A DNA stretch of 41,802 nucleotides, taken from Hyphomicrobium sp. GTDB taxonomy: Bacteria; Pseudomonadota; Alphaproteobacteria; Rhizobiales; Hyphomicrobiaceae. Below are positions 26,313 to 34,877 of the stretch, piece by piece. Under the pieces are notes generated by a model that worked only from the letters and a program-made list of their open reading frames with translations, was not told the DNA's origin and did no database searches. The DNA is taken from assembly GCA_002928395.1 (NCBI GenBank), contig PEQZ01000011.1, forward strand, positions 1-41,802. Direction: 5' to 3'. How positions within the stretch are numbered: position 1 is the first letter of the stretch; every line of letters begins with the position of its first letter. The position numbers were made by a program, and so were the translations under genes.

Positions 26313-28246
26313 CATCCCCTTGCCACCGCCGACAACTCTGCCTCACGAGCAAAAATGGCGTCGCGGTGCTGGCGGCCGTGGTCGGAGCGCTCGGCACTGC
26401 GACAGACTTGCCGGCACAGGACTGGAACCCATTTCCCGAGCCCGAGGTCAAGCGGCCGTCCCGCAACCGTGATGCCGCAGTGGTCGAGCCTGACAGCCGC
26501 CCGTTCCTACCGCCGATTGGTGGCCAGTTGCCACGAACGGGGCCCTTGCCGCCGGGCAAAGCGCCGCGCGGCCTCGAAGCCGTTGTCCGGGACCCGCTAC
26601 CGCCGCTCGACGAGAAGAGCCGGGCCATCCTGGATCGCGACGAATTAGCGCCGGTAGCGGCGAGCGACGGCACCGGCTTGCCCCTCGAGTTGTGGCGCGG
26701 CCTGGATTTGGCGGCGATCGAGGGGTTGTTCGGTTCGCTTGAAATTCCGCCGCGATCGCCCGCTATCGCATCGCTATGGCGGCGGTTGATCGTGTCTGAC
26801 GCTATGCCTTCAGGCGGAGGCGACACCGACCCCAGATTTCTGGCCTTGCGGGTCGAGGCGCTGACCCGGTCTGGTTTGTTGAAGGAAGCCGGTGAGGCGG
26901 CGGCCACGATGCCCGGCGGCAGCGCCGAGCCGCTGGCTGCTCTGCTGACGGCCCGTACCGAAGTCGCCCTCGGCCGACGGGAGACGGCCTGTGATGCGAT
27001 CAAGGCCGCGCGGCACTCGACTGGCCTGCCCAGGACGCTGAAAACCGACGCCTTACTGATTGGCGGCTACTGCGCCATAACGGGCGGAAACACCGCGGCG
27101 GCTGGACTGACCGCAGAACTGTTGCGCGAACAGGGTGCGGAGGGCTCCGGCGGGCTCGTGGCGTTCGACGCCATCGCGGCGGGCGAAAAGCCCGACATTC
27201 GAGCCGTGAAGCGTATATCGCCCGTCGAATACCGGTTGATCGAACTGGCGGGCGGAGCGGATCAAAGTACGATTGTTGAAAAGGCGTCGCCTGCGGTCGT
27301 TGCCGCGCTGGCGCAAGATCGATCGACCGGCGCCGAACGGCGGACCGTCGCCGGCGAGGCGGCCATCAAGCTCAACGCGATTGCCCCTCTCGAACTCGCC
27401 GAGATTTATCGTCAGGCACGAGTTGGTGAAAGCGCCGACGCGCTGCTGCCGCGGGCCGCCAAGGGGTCTGTCCCCGCCAAAATGGACACCGCGCGTGCAG
27501 GTTTAACTGGCCGGGTCGAGCTTTTCAACGCGGCCGAGGCCGAGCGAACGCCGCTCAAAAAAGCACGGCTGATCCGCGCATTTCTGGACGACGCGCGACG
27601 CGCAGGGCTCTATCTGCCCGCACTGGAGATGATGGCGACCGCCGCGGCAACGGTAACCCCAGCGGTCGAGATCGGTTGGTTCGCAGAAACCGCCATCGAG
27701 GTTGCGTTGGCCGCAAAGGATTACGAACGCGCGCGGACATGGGTAAGGTTTGCGGCCGGTGCCGATCCGGTGGGATCGGACGCTCGGGCGGGACCCCTCG
27801 GCCATTGGCTGGCGCTTGCCGATATCGCCGACAGCACGCGGTCCGCCGGTCGCGGTGAAAGCCTGGCATCCGTCGAGGAGCTGGCGCTGCGCGGACGCTT
27901 CGGCGCCGACCTGTTGCACCGGCTCGCCGCCGTGCTCGACGCACTCGATTACAACGTGCCGATCCCGTTGTGGGAGGCAGCCAGCCGCACACCGCAGCCG
28001 GCGGGCGGACACCTGCCTGAAACCGGCGTGCTGAGCGAGCTTTTGGATGCGTCAAAAAAGAAGGAATTCGGGCACACGGTGCTGATCGCCATGAAGGCGA
28101 TGGGGCCGAATGGCGCCGAGGGTGCGCACATGATTGCCCTTGGTGATTCGATCCGAGCGCTGAAGCGTGCGGGCCTGGAACCGGACGCCCGCCGGCTCGG
28201 TTTCGAGGCGCTGTTCGCCTCGTGGCCGCGATCGGCCGCATATTGA
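26309..28246 (+). CDS. Large exported helical protein of unknown function
   Basis: The 645-residue product has a signal-like stretch (GVAVLAAVVGALGTATDLPAQ, about 17-37), then a Pro-rich region (about 40-100). A long helical body follows with repeated Ala/Leu-rich segments suggestive of alpha-solenoid or TPR-like folding (for example PRFLALRVEALTRSGLLKEAGEAAA and LAALLTARTEVALGRRETACDAIKA). Paired cysteines occur in the middle. I do not recognise a characterised family. The gene is coupled to the 48-residue membrane peptide gene and is followed after 19 bases by xerD, so the three look like one operon, divergent from aroKB. Confidence 0.75.
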   Translation: MTSPCHRRQLCLTSKNGVAVLAAVVGALGTATDLPAQDWNPFPEPEVKRPSRNRDAAVVEPDSRPFLPPIGGQLPRTGPLPPGKAPRGLEAVVRDPLPPLDEKSRAILDRDELAPVAASDGTGLPLELWRGLDLAAIEGLFGSLEIPPRSPAIASLWRRLIVSDAMPSGGGDTDPRFLALRVEALTRSGLLKEAGEAAATMPGGSAEPLAALLTARTEVALGRRETACDAIKAARHSTGLPRTLKTDALLIGGYCAITGGNTAAAGLTAELLREQGAEGSGGLVAFDAIAAGEKPDIRAVKRISPVEYRLIELAGGADQSTIVEKASPAVVAALAQDRSTGAERRTVAGEAAIKLNAIAPLELAEIYRQARVGESADALLPRAAKGSVPAKMDTARAGLTGRVELFNAAEAERTPLKKARLIRAFLDDARRAGLYLPALEMMATAAATVTPAVEIGWFAETAIEVALAAKDYERARTWVRFAAGADPVGSDARAGPLGHWLALADIADSTRSAGRGESLASVEELALRGRFGADLLHRLAAVLDALDYNVPIPLWEAASRTPQPAGGHLPETGVLSELLDASKKKEFGHTVLIAMKAMGPNGAEGAHMIALGDSIRALKRAGLEPDARRLGFEALFASWPRSAAY

Positions 28247-28265
28247 TCCGGGGGAGACGCCCGGC

Positions 28266-29213
28266 ATGACTGCTGGTGACCGCCATCACATCGAACAGTT
28301 CTTGGAAATGCTGGCAGCCGAGCGAGGTGCGGCGCAGAATACGCTCGATGCCTACCGTCGCGATCTCGAGGATTTTCTGGGCTACCTGGCGGCCCGGTCG
28401 TGTGTTCTCACGTTGGCCACAGGCCACGACATCAGCGGATACTTGCAGTCTCTGGCGGAAGCAGGCCTATCGCCGGCATCGCGGGCGCGGCGTCTGTCGG
28501 CTGTGCGCCAGCTGTACAAGTTCCTCACCGCCGAAAGCGTCATCGGCGACGATCCAGCCCACCGGTTGGCAGGACCGAAGCAGGCGCGGTCACTCCCCAA
28601 AACGCTGTCGGTCGTCGAGGTCGACCGGTTGATCGGGTCGGCGCGCGGGCGGACGGACACGGTGACCGGACCCGAGCGGATGCGGGCACTCAGGCTCCAT
28701 TGCCTCATCGAACTTCTCTACGCGACGGGGATGCGCGTGACGGAACTTGTTTCGCTACCGCGCTCGGTGCTCGACGGCGACGATCGCGTGCTTACGATCA
28801 AGGGCAAGGGCGGGCGCGAGCGACTGGTTCCGCTGAACGCCTCAGCGCGGAACGCGCTCGACCGGTATCTGAAGCCCGGTCAGGCGCCAGACGGGACCGG
28901 GACCGTTCCGCCGATACGAACAAAGTGGCTGTTCCCGGCGAAAAGCGACGCCGGGCACATCACGCGGCAGAGCTTCGCGGTGGAGCTGAAGGAGGTCGCA
29001 GAGGCGGCCGGTCTCGACCCCGGGCGGGTCAGCCCGCACGTATTGCGGCATGCTTTCGCCAGTCATCTGCTCGATCGCGGGGCGGACCTGCGCGTCGTGC
29101 AGCAACTGCTCGGCCACGCCGATATCTCGACGACGGAGATTTATACGCACGTTCTGGAAGAGCGGCTGAAAAAGCTCGTCTACGACCACCATCCGCTGGC
29201 GAAGAACCGTTGA
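28266..29213 (+). CDS. xerD: Tyrosine recombinase XerD
   Basis: The 315-residue product has GGGGGAGA upstream of its ATG; an open frame from 28167 overlaps the preceding gene. It has an N-terminal SAM-like DNA-binding domain (about 5-95) and a catalytic domain with Arg157 (ATGMRVTEL), Lys181 (KGKGGRERLVPL), His258 and Arg261 (HVLRHAFASHLL), His284 (LLGHADISTT) and Tyr293. With XerC it resolves chromosome dimers at dif, driven by FtsK. The order xerD then accA is typical of Rhizobiales, which supports XerD over XerC or a phage integrase; here a ParB-like gene sits between. Confidence 0.92.
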   Translation: MTAGDRHHIEQFLEMLAAERGAAQNTLDAYRRDLEDFLGYLAARSCVLTLATGHDISGYLQSLAEAGLSPASRARRLSAVRQLYKFLTAESVIGDDPAHRLAGPKQARSLPKTLSVVEVDRLIGSARGRTDTVTGPERMRALRLHCLIELLYATGMRVTELVSLPRSVLDGDDRVLTIKGKGGRERLVPLNASARNALDRYLKPGQAPDGTGTVPPIRTKWLFPAKSDAGHITRQSFAVELKEVAEAAGLDPGRVSPHVLRHAFASHLLDRGADLRVVQQLLGHADISTTEIYTHVLEERLKKLVYDHHPLAKNR

Positions 29214-29276
29214 GGCAGGCTGCATCATGGCCGCGACCCGGTCCGCACCGGCGCGTCGATCCCCTGGCCACCGATG

Positions 29277-29292
29277 TTAAATGGTCTTTAAC
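29277..29292 (+). promoter_or_regulatory. CtrA-type box upstream of the ParB-like gene
   Basis: TTAA-ATGGTCT-TTAAC is an exact match to the full CtrA consensus TTAA-N7-TTAAC. It ends 60 bases before the ATG at 29353, in the only gap between xerD and the ParB-like gene. A GACAGT/ACTGTC inverted pair at 29313-29330 with another TTAA lies between the box and the start codon. Direct binding is not shown by sequence. Confidence 0.7.
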
Positions 29293-29352
29293 CATGGCGA
29301 TGGCACTTATGTGACAGTTAAAAAACTGTCGTAAACGCACCGGGGATCATAA

Positions 29353-30072
29353 ATGCCGCAACTGGTCAGTCGGTCGAAAAACCTCGCCACTCCAGCTCTT
29401 TATGAACGCCCGGCCGATCAAATGTCATGGCTTGTTCCGTTGGAAAAACGGGCTCCATTGTCGAGCCGCGATCCGATCCTGGTGCCGCTCGACATACTGC
29501 GGCCGACGCAGGTAGCGGTGGGGATGAGGTCCGTGGCGTGCAAGCGCGCGAAGGTTGCACGCCGGGTCGGCAAATCCAAACAGATCGCGCGGTTCCTCGA
29601 CAAGCGGCCGATCCCGTCCGTGGTGGGGCCCGGCGGCGACCTCTACATGATCGACCACCACCATTTCGGGCTTGCCCTGTGGCAGGCCGAGGTGAAACAG
29701 GCCTACGTGCACATCGTGCGTGATTTTTCGGCGTTGGCGAGGCCGGCATTCTGGCGGCAGATGGAGGCGGACGGGTGCCTGTACCCCTTCGACGAGGCTG
29801 GCAAAAGAGTGCGACCGTCTCGGTTGCCTGTGGGACTGTACGCCCTGAAGGAAGATCCCTTTCGCGATCTCGCGTGGTCGGTGCGCGAGGCAGGCGGTTT
29901 CGAGAAGTCGCCCATACCCTATGCCGAGTTCCAATGGGCGGCGTTCTTTCGCGAGCACGTTTCCGAGCGGACCTTGAAAACCAACTACGACAAGGCGGTA
30001 GCAAAGGCCGTGCACCTCAGCCGTTCGCGGGAAGCAGCCGCGTTGCCGGGGTTTCTCGCGAACAGACGATAA
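29353..30072 (+). CDS. ParB-like nuclease family protein (PF08857 type)
   Basis: The 239-residue product may instead start at MSWLVPL (29422). The core has DILRPTQVAVGMRSVACKRAKVA, then RPIPSVVGPGGDLYMIDHHHFGLALWQAEV with a distinctive DHHH motif, which I associate with the putative ParB-like nuclease family ParBc_2. It continues with YALKEDPFRDLAWSVREAGG and the helical C-terminus. No HTH DNA-binding domain as in true ParB is visible. It lies between xerD and accA with a CtrA box upstream, so expression may be tied to the cell cycle. Its biological role is unknown. Confidence 0.78.
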   Translation: MPQLVSRSKNLATPALYERPADQMSWLVPLEKRAPLSSRDPILVPLDILRPTQVAVGMRSVACKRAKVARRVGKSKQIARFLDKRPIPSVVGPGGDLYMIDHHHFGLALWQAEVKQAYVHIVRDFSALARPAFWRQMEADGCLYPFDEAGKRVRPSRLPVGLYALKEDPFRDLAWSVREAGGFEKSPIPYAEFQWAAFFREHVSERTLKTNYDKAVAKAVHLSRSREAAALPGFLANRR

Positions 30073-30233
30073 TTTAACAATGTTCATTTGGAGATGTTGC
30101 GGTCCTTGACAGTCCGCACACTCGAGGCGAATGTCCCCGCGATGCGGTCGATCTTGCCGCCATGCGTGCGCGTGCGACCCGGTCACCCCGCCGTCGCAGC
30201 GTCCACGCACCCTTGTTCGAGAGACCCGACACC

Positions 30234-31202
30234 GTGACCCTGCAAAGCCCCCGCACTTACCTCGACTTCGAGAAGCCTGTCGCGGAACTCGAGAGCAAGG
30301 TCGCCGAACTGCGGGCACTCGAGGGTGAAGACAGTGCAGTCTCGATTTCCGACGAGATCAAAAAGCTCGAGCAGAAGGCCGAACAAGCGCTCATCGAAAC
30401 CTATTCCAAGCTGAGCCCGTGGCAAAAGACACTGGTCGCCCGCCACACCGACCGGCCCCACGCCCTCGACTACATTGGCGCGCTGATCGAGGACTTCACG
30501 CCACTCGCTGGCGACCGATATTTCGCTGAGGACGAGGCCATGGTCGGCGGCATGGGCCGGTTCCGTGGTCGCTCGGTGATGGTGATCGGCAACGAAAAGG
30601 GCTCGGACACTGAAAGTCGCATCAAGCACAACTTCGGCATGGCCATGCCTGAAGGATACCGCAAGGCCGTGCGGCTGATGGAATTGGCGGATAAGTTCGG
30701 GCTGCCGGTTATAACATTGGTCGATACGGCGGGTGCCTATCCTGGCATCGGGGCCGAGGAACGCGGTCAGGCCGAGGCCATTGCGCGATCCACGGGATGC
30801 TGCTTGAGGCTGGGTGTACCCATGATCGCAGTCATTATCGGCGAGGGCGGTTCTGGCGGTGCGGTGGCAATCGCCAGTGCCAACCGTATCCTCATGCTCG
30901 AGCACGCGATCTATTCCGTGATCTCGCCCGAAGGCGCGGCCTCGATAATTTGGCGGGATTCGACCAAGAAGGAAGAAGCGGCGACTGCCATGAAGATCAC
31001 CGCCCAGGATCTGGCCGGGCTGGGCATTATCGATACGATCATTACCGAGCCGACCGGCGGCGCCCACCGCGATCGCAACCGCGTGATGAAGGCGGCTGGC
31101 GACGCCATCGCCAAGGCACTCGTCGAGTTCGACGGCAAGTCTCCAGACGATATCCGCAAACAGCGCCACGACCGCTTCCTGAAAATCGGACGTTCGCTTT
31201 GA
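30234..31202 (+). CDS. accA: Acetyl-CoA carboxylase carboxyltransferase alpha subunit
   Basis: The 322-residue product is translated from a GTG giving the family start TLQSPRTYLDFEKPV; upstream in-frame residues from 30162 are not homologous. AccA with AccD transfers the carboxyl group from carboxybiotin to acetyl-CoA, making malonyl-CoA for fatty-acid synthesis. Marks are LVARHTDRPHALDYI, GRSVMVIGNEKG, FGLPVITLVDTAGAYPGIGAEERGQ and IGEGGSGGAVAI (oxyanion glycines), plus SVISPEGAASIIWRD. The length is normal. Confidence 0.96.
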   Translation: MTLQSPRTYLDFEKPVAELESKVAELRALEGEDSAVSISDEIKKLEQKAEQALIETYSKLSPWQKTLVARHTDRPHALDYIGALIEDFTPLAGDRYFAEDEAMVGGMGRFRGRSVMVIGNEKGSDTESRIKHNFGMAMPEGYRKAVRLMELADKFGLPVITLVDTAGAYPGIGAEERGQAEAIARSTGCCLRLGVPMIAVIIGEGGSGGAVAIASANRILMLEHAIYSVISPEGAASIIWRDSTKKEEAATAMKITAQDLAGLGIIDTIITEPTGGAHRDRNRVMKAAGDAIAKALVEFDGKSPDDIRKQRHDRFLKIGRSL

Positions 31203-31293
31203 TTACTTGTTGAGCGGCACCGGTTTCGCGCTTCGATCGACCGAGAGCATTTCAAGCGCCCTTCGATCGCCCTAATCGGGGTCATAGTATGGA

Positions 31294-31324
31294 TTGACAG
31301 TGATTCGTTGGTGACTAGTAATAT
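31294..31324 (+). promoter_or_regulatory. Possible sigma-70 promoter upstream of the transpeptidase trio
   Basis: A perfect -35 hexamer TTGACA (31294-31299) is followed by a TAGTAATAT stretch (31316-31324); either TAGTAA (16-base spacer) or TAATAT (19-base spacer) could serve as -10. It lies in an AT-rich island between accA and the first transpeptidase, and the CtrA box sits just downstream of it. Confidence 0.5.
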
Positions 31325-31341
31325 CAACAGCTTGAGTTGAG

Positions 31342-31357
31342 TTAACGGGGCATTAAC
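31342..31357 (+). promoter_or_regulatory. CtrA-type box upstream of the transpeptidase trio
   Basis: TTAA-CGGGGCA-TTAAC is an exact match to the full CtrA consensus. It lies 44 or 68 bases before the two candidate starts of the first YkuD gene and about 20 bases after the possible -10 at 31316-31324. If that promoter is used, a box just past the start point would suggest repression by CtrA; if the box itself covers a -35, it would suggest activation. Confidence 0.7.
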
Positions 31358-31425
31358 CGTGGGGGACGGAAGATGATCGGGGTGTGCCGGGGGCACTCTG
31401 TATGGGGTTGACCTTCGAGGGTTGG

Positions 31426-32418
31426 ATGCGAGCGTTCTACGATCGGTTTATCGCGGCCGTCGCGATGATGACGGCTGCGTTCTTCGTTGCCGCGTGCTCG
31501 AACGCGCCGCAACTGCCTCCCGCTGAGCAACCGCTGTCGAAGGAAACGCTGATGCTCCTCGGCAAGAAGGGCATGGAGCCCGGCGCGCCGATGTTCGTGC
31601 GCATCTTCAAGGAAGAATCAGAGCTCGAGGTGTGGAAGCAGCGCGACGATGGCCGCTACTACCACTTCAAGACCTACCCCATCTGCAACTGGTCTGGCGA
31701 AATCGGGCCGAAGCAGCAGCAAGGCGATAAGCAGGCACCCGAGGGATTTTATTCCGTCAGTGCCCACCAAATGAACCCGAGTTCGCAGTTCTACCTCGCG
31801 TTCAATCTCGGCTACCCTAATGCCTATGACCGCGCGCACGGCCGCACCGGTGATTTCCTGATGGTGCACGGCAAGTGCAAATCGGCTGGCTGCTACGCCA
31901 TGACGGACGCACTGATGGAAGAGATCTACGCGCTGGCGCGGGAGAGCTTCAAGGGCGCACAGCCGAGCTTTGAGGTGCACGCCTTCCCGTTCCGCATGAC
32001 GGACGCCAATCTCGCCCGTTTCAAGGGTCACAAGTGGATGCCGTTCTGGGCCACGCTCAAACAGGGCCACGATCACTTTGAAGCGCATCGGTTACCGCCG
32101 CAGGTTGCGGTGTGCGAAAAGCGCTACGTGGTCAACGTGAAGTTGCCACAGTCGAAGCCAGATCCGTCAGGCTACTGCCCGACGTTCGAGCGGCCTCTGC
32201 TGGAGCCGTTCGTGCCCAAGCCAAGCGAACAGCAGATCGCATCGGAGCGCATCACGGTACCAGGTCCTAAGATCCGCACGGAGGTGGTTACTGCTCCGGA
32301 TGCCTCAAACGGATCAATCGGCGGCCTGCTGTCGGGGCTCGGACTTGGCTCCGGCGGCGACAATCGAGTGATCGGAACTCCGAACAGCCAGCCCGCTCAG
32401 CTCGGGCTGAACCAATAG
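31426..32418 (+). CDS. YkuD L,D-transpeptidase lipoprotein (first of three)
   Basis: The 330-residue product starts at an ATG with GAGG upstream; a start at 31402 would add eight residues. The N-terminus carries a lipoprotein signal (AVAMMTAAFFVAAC, lipobox Cys24). The murein transpeptidase domain (about 55-250) has catalytic His148 and Cys156 in FLMVHGKCKSAGCYAMTD. TYPICNWSGEIGPKQQQGDKQ and APEGFYSVS are the conserved strands of the YafK/ErfK-like subgroup. It should form 3-3 peptidoglycan crosslinks or anchor outer-membrane proteins, from the inner face of the outer membrane. The C-terminal 90 residues are Pro/Ser/Gly-rich. It is followed by two paralogues. Confidence 0.88.
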   Translation: MRAFYDRFIAAVAMMTAAFFVAACSNAPQLPPAEQPLSKETLMLLGKKGMEPGAPMFVRIFKEESELEVWKQRDDGRYYHFKTYPICNWSGEIGPKQQQGDKQAPEGFYSVSAHQMNPSSQFYLAFNLGYPNAYDRAHGRTGDFLMVHGKCKSAGCYAMTDALMEEIYALARESFKGAQPSFEVHAFPFRMTDANLARFKGHKWMPFWATLKQGHDHFEAHRLPPQVAVCEKRYVVNVKLPQSKPDPSGYCPTFERPLLEPFVPKPSEQQIASERITVPGPKIRTEVVTAPDASNGSIGGLLSGLGLGSGGDNRVIGTPNSQPAQLGLNQ

Positions 32419-32564
32419 CTGCGTCACCAGTGGCAACGGGTCGCGAACAAGTCTCGCTGCGCCCATTTTTCCTGAGGCCGCACGAAGGGTCGCCGTTAGT
32501 GCCCTCACGGTTGCAGCGTTGTCGCGTGCCGACTGGACGCGGGTGGTTTCGAGGCGGGGGGTGA

Positions 32565-33410
32565 ATGTCGAGACGATCACGGTCGCGCATTCTGTTGGCA
32601 GCCGTCGCAATCGCCATCGCCGTCGTAGCATTCTTGAACTATTTCGTGCCCGGTGATCCGTGGCGCATCGAGACAGAGCGAACCAGCCGCCGCGTCACGT
32701 CGGCACTGGGGCGGCCGCTGCCGGGGACGCCCCAACTTGGAAAGCTCGACGATCGGCTCGCATCGCAAGGCTTCGTGCTCGGCGCGGCGGTGATGATTCG
32801 GATATTCAAGGCGGAATTCGAACTCGAGTTGTGGCTGCTGAAGGCGGGGAGGTTCGAGCGCTTCGCGACCTATCCCATCTGCCGCTGGTCGGGCCGCCTT
32901 GGACCGAAACTCGAGGAAGGCGACCGCCAGGCACCCGAAGGGTTCTATACGGTCGACGCCGCGGCGATGAACCCCAAAAGCCGCTGGCACCGGTCCTTCA
33001 ACATCGGCTTTCCGAATGCGTTCGACCGGGCCCATGGCCGCACCGGCACCTTCTTGATGGTGCACGGTGGCTGCTCGTCGATCGGTTGCTATGCCATGAC
33101 GGACCCGGTGATCGACGAGATCTGGAGTTTGATGACGGCCGCGTTCGCTGCGAAACAGCAGCGGGTGGCGGTGCACATCTTTCCGTTCCGCCTCACGGAC
33201 GTCAATTTAGCGCGTATGGTAGGGCATCCTTGGCACGCGTTCTGGAGCGAGTTGCGCATCGGACACGAACTTTTCGAACGGGACAGGCTACCGCCACGTG
33301 TGGGCGTGTGTCAGGGGCGCTATCATTTTGAGCCCGCACTTACGATCCGCGACGCTGGTGTCGCCATTGAGCCGCAGTGCCGGCCGCGCCAACAGCCGCG
33401 CTCGCTGTGA
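32565..33410 (+). CDS. YkuD L,D-transpeptidase (second of three)
   Basis: The 281-residue product has a single N-terminal membrane segment (ILLAAVAIAIAVVAFLNYF), likely an uncleaved anchor or signal. The catalytic domain has His167 and Cys175 in FLMVHGGCSSIGCYAMTD, plus MIRIFKAEFELELWLL and ATYPICRWSGRLGPKLEEGDRQAPEGFYTV. It shares these blocks with the flanking genes, so the three are paralogues. It differs from the first by having no lipobox and no long C-terminal tail. It lies 146 bases after the first, without an obvious gene between, and reads in the same direction. Confidence 0.88.
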   Translation: MSRRSRSRILLAAVAIAIAVVAFLNYFVPGDPWRIETERTSRRVTSALGRPLPGTPQLGKLDDRLASQGFVLGAAVMIRIFKAEFELELWLLKAGRFERFATYPICRWSGRLGPKLEEGDRQAPEGFYTVDAAAMNPKSRWHRSFNIGFPNAFDRAHGRTGTFLMVHGGCSSIGCYAMTDPVIDEIWSLMTAAFAAKQQRVAVHIFPFRLTDVNLARMVGHPWHAFWSELRIGHELFERDRLPPRVGVCQGRYHFEPALTIRDAGVAIEPQCRPRQQPRSL

Positions 33411-33554
33411 ATGGAGCCAAGTGCGTTGGTCTGTCGACGTTCAATTCCAAGCGATCCGACTCGACGGAACGCCCAGGTGTGGTAAAGCGTTGGGGAGTGG
33501 TCCGAGGGGGTTGCAGTCGAGGCTCGGGTTCACGATCGAGGGGTTGACCTCTGT

Positions 33555-34763
33555 ATGTTGGCAAGTCGTCCAAACCGGATGCCGCATCTGAGCAGGGCGC
33601 TGATTGCGCTTGGCCTGGCTGGCATTCTATCGGTGATGGTGCCGGCAAATGCCGATGCCGTCACGATCGAGTTGAAGGACGTTGCACCCGACCGCATCGA
33701 ACGGCAAAGGAAGTTCGCCGAGGGCAGTCTGCCGCTGCCTGATACGCCTGATCTTTCTAAATTGAGCGCGCGGCTCGAGGCGTTCGGATCGAAGGCCGGC
33801 GCCGCTATGCTGATCCGCATTTTCAAAGCGGAGTCGGAACTCGAGATCTGGTTGCGCAAGGGCGACGCGTTCGAGCGGTTCGCGACCTACCCGATCTGCC
33901 ACTGGTCGGGCACCTTGGGGCCAAAACTCAAGGAAGGCGACAAGCAGACCCCGGAGGGGTTCTATACGGTGACACGGCAGCAGCTGCACCAAGGCGGCCG
34001 CCACCCGCGCTCGCTCAACCTCGGCTTCCCGAACGCCTTCGACAAGAGCCAGGCGCGCAACGGGTCGTACATTCTGGTGCACGGCGCGTGCTCGTCGGTT
34101 GGCTGCTTCGCCATGACGAACGCCGTGATCGAAGAGATATACAATCTGTCGGAAGCCTCGATCAAAGAGGGGCAGGAACATCTGCCCGTGCACGTCTTTC
34201 CGTTCCGGATGACCGCGGCCAACCTCAACGAGCACAAGGCGAGCCCTTGGATCGACTTCTGGCTCAACCTCAAAGACGGGTACGACGCCTTCGAGCGAAC
34301 GCGCCAGGCCCCGCGCGTCAGCGTCTGCAACAACCGCTATGAATTTGCCGAACCGGCCCCCCAGGAGGGGGGCGCCCCAAGCCCTTTAGCCGCGTGCGGC
34401 GCGACGGCCGCCGCGATCGAGACTCTGGAGCCGTACTACAAAGCTGCGTCACACCAACCGTTGCTCTGGCAACGGGTGCTCGCGACGCTGACCCCGAGCC
34501 AGAAGCAAAGCTACGCGGAGCGCAAAAACCTCGTCGCCGCGCGACGGCCGCTGACGAAGAGAGCGACGGAGACAGCGACGAAGGGCGAAAGAGTGCAAGC
34601 GCTGCGCGCGCCGCTTCAGGCGTCCGAAGCCGCAAGCCGGCCCGCGACAAGGATTTCCACGCTGAAGTGTTCTTTACAACGCCCTAGTTGCCGCCGGTTT
34701 GTGTCCCTTGCGCAAAAATCTCTCCACACGCGCAGGCCGCGCACCGCTGCAAACGCACGCTGA
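33555..34763 (+). CDS. YkuD L,D-transpeptidase (third of three)
   Basis: The 402-residue product (inner ATG at 33579 also possible) has a signal peptide (LIALGLAGILSVMVPANADA). The catalytic domain has His176 and Cys184 in YILVHGACSSVGCFAMTN, with LIRIFKAESELEIWLRKGD and PEGFYTVTRQQL as in its neighbours. After about residue 325 the sequence becomes strongly basic and unlike the rest (ending SLHTRRPRTAANAR). An alternative frame ending at 34687 reads DEESDGDSDEGRKSASAA and then SGVRSRKPARDKDF, so a frameshift in the C-terminal tail is possible. The catalytic part is unaffected either way. Confidence 0.82.
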   Translation: MLASRPNRMPHLSRALIALGLAGILSVMVPANADAVTIELKDVAPDRIERQRKFAEGSLPLPDTPDLSKLSARLEAFGSKAGAAMLIRIFKAESELEIWLRKGDAFERFATYPICHWSGTLGPKLKEGDKQTPEGFYTVTRQQLHQGGRHPRSLNLGFPNAFDKSQARNGSYILVHGACSSVGCFAMTNAVIEEIYNLSEASIKEGQEHLPVHVFPFRMTAANLNEHKASPWIDFWLNLKDGYDAFERTRQAPRVSVCNNRYEFAEPAPQEGGAPSPLAACGATAAAIETLEPYYKAASHQPLLWQRVLATLTPSQKQSYAERKNLVAARRPLTKRATETATKGERVQALRAPLQASEAASRPATRISTLKCSLQRPSCRRFVSLAQKSLHTRRPRTAANAR

Positions 34764-34877
34764 ACTGAGCTGCGGGCGGCACGATCGGCAAGAGCCGAGG
34801 GAAACCGCCAAACTTGCCCGCGCTCGTGACCGCATGTGATAGAGCATGCATCGAGTGCACCTGGGGGATCGTCCGAG

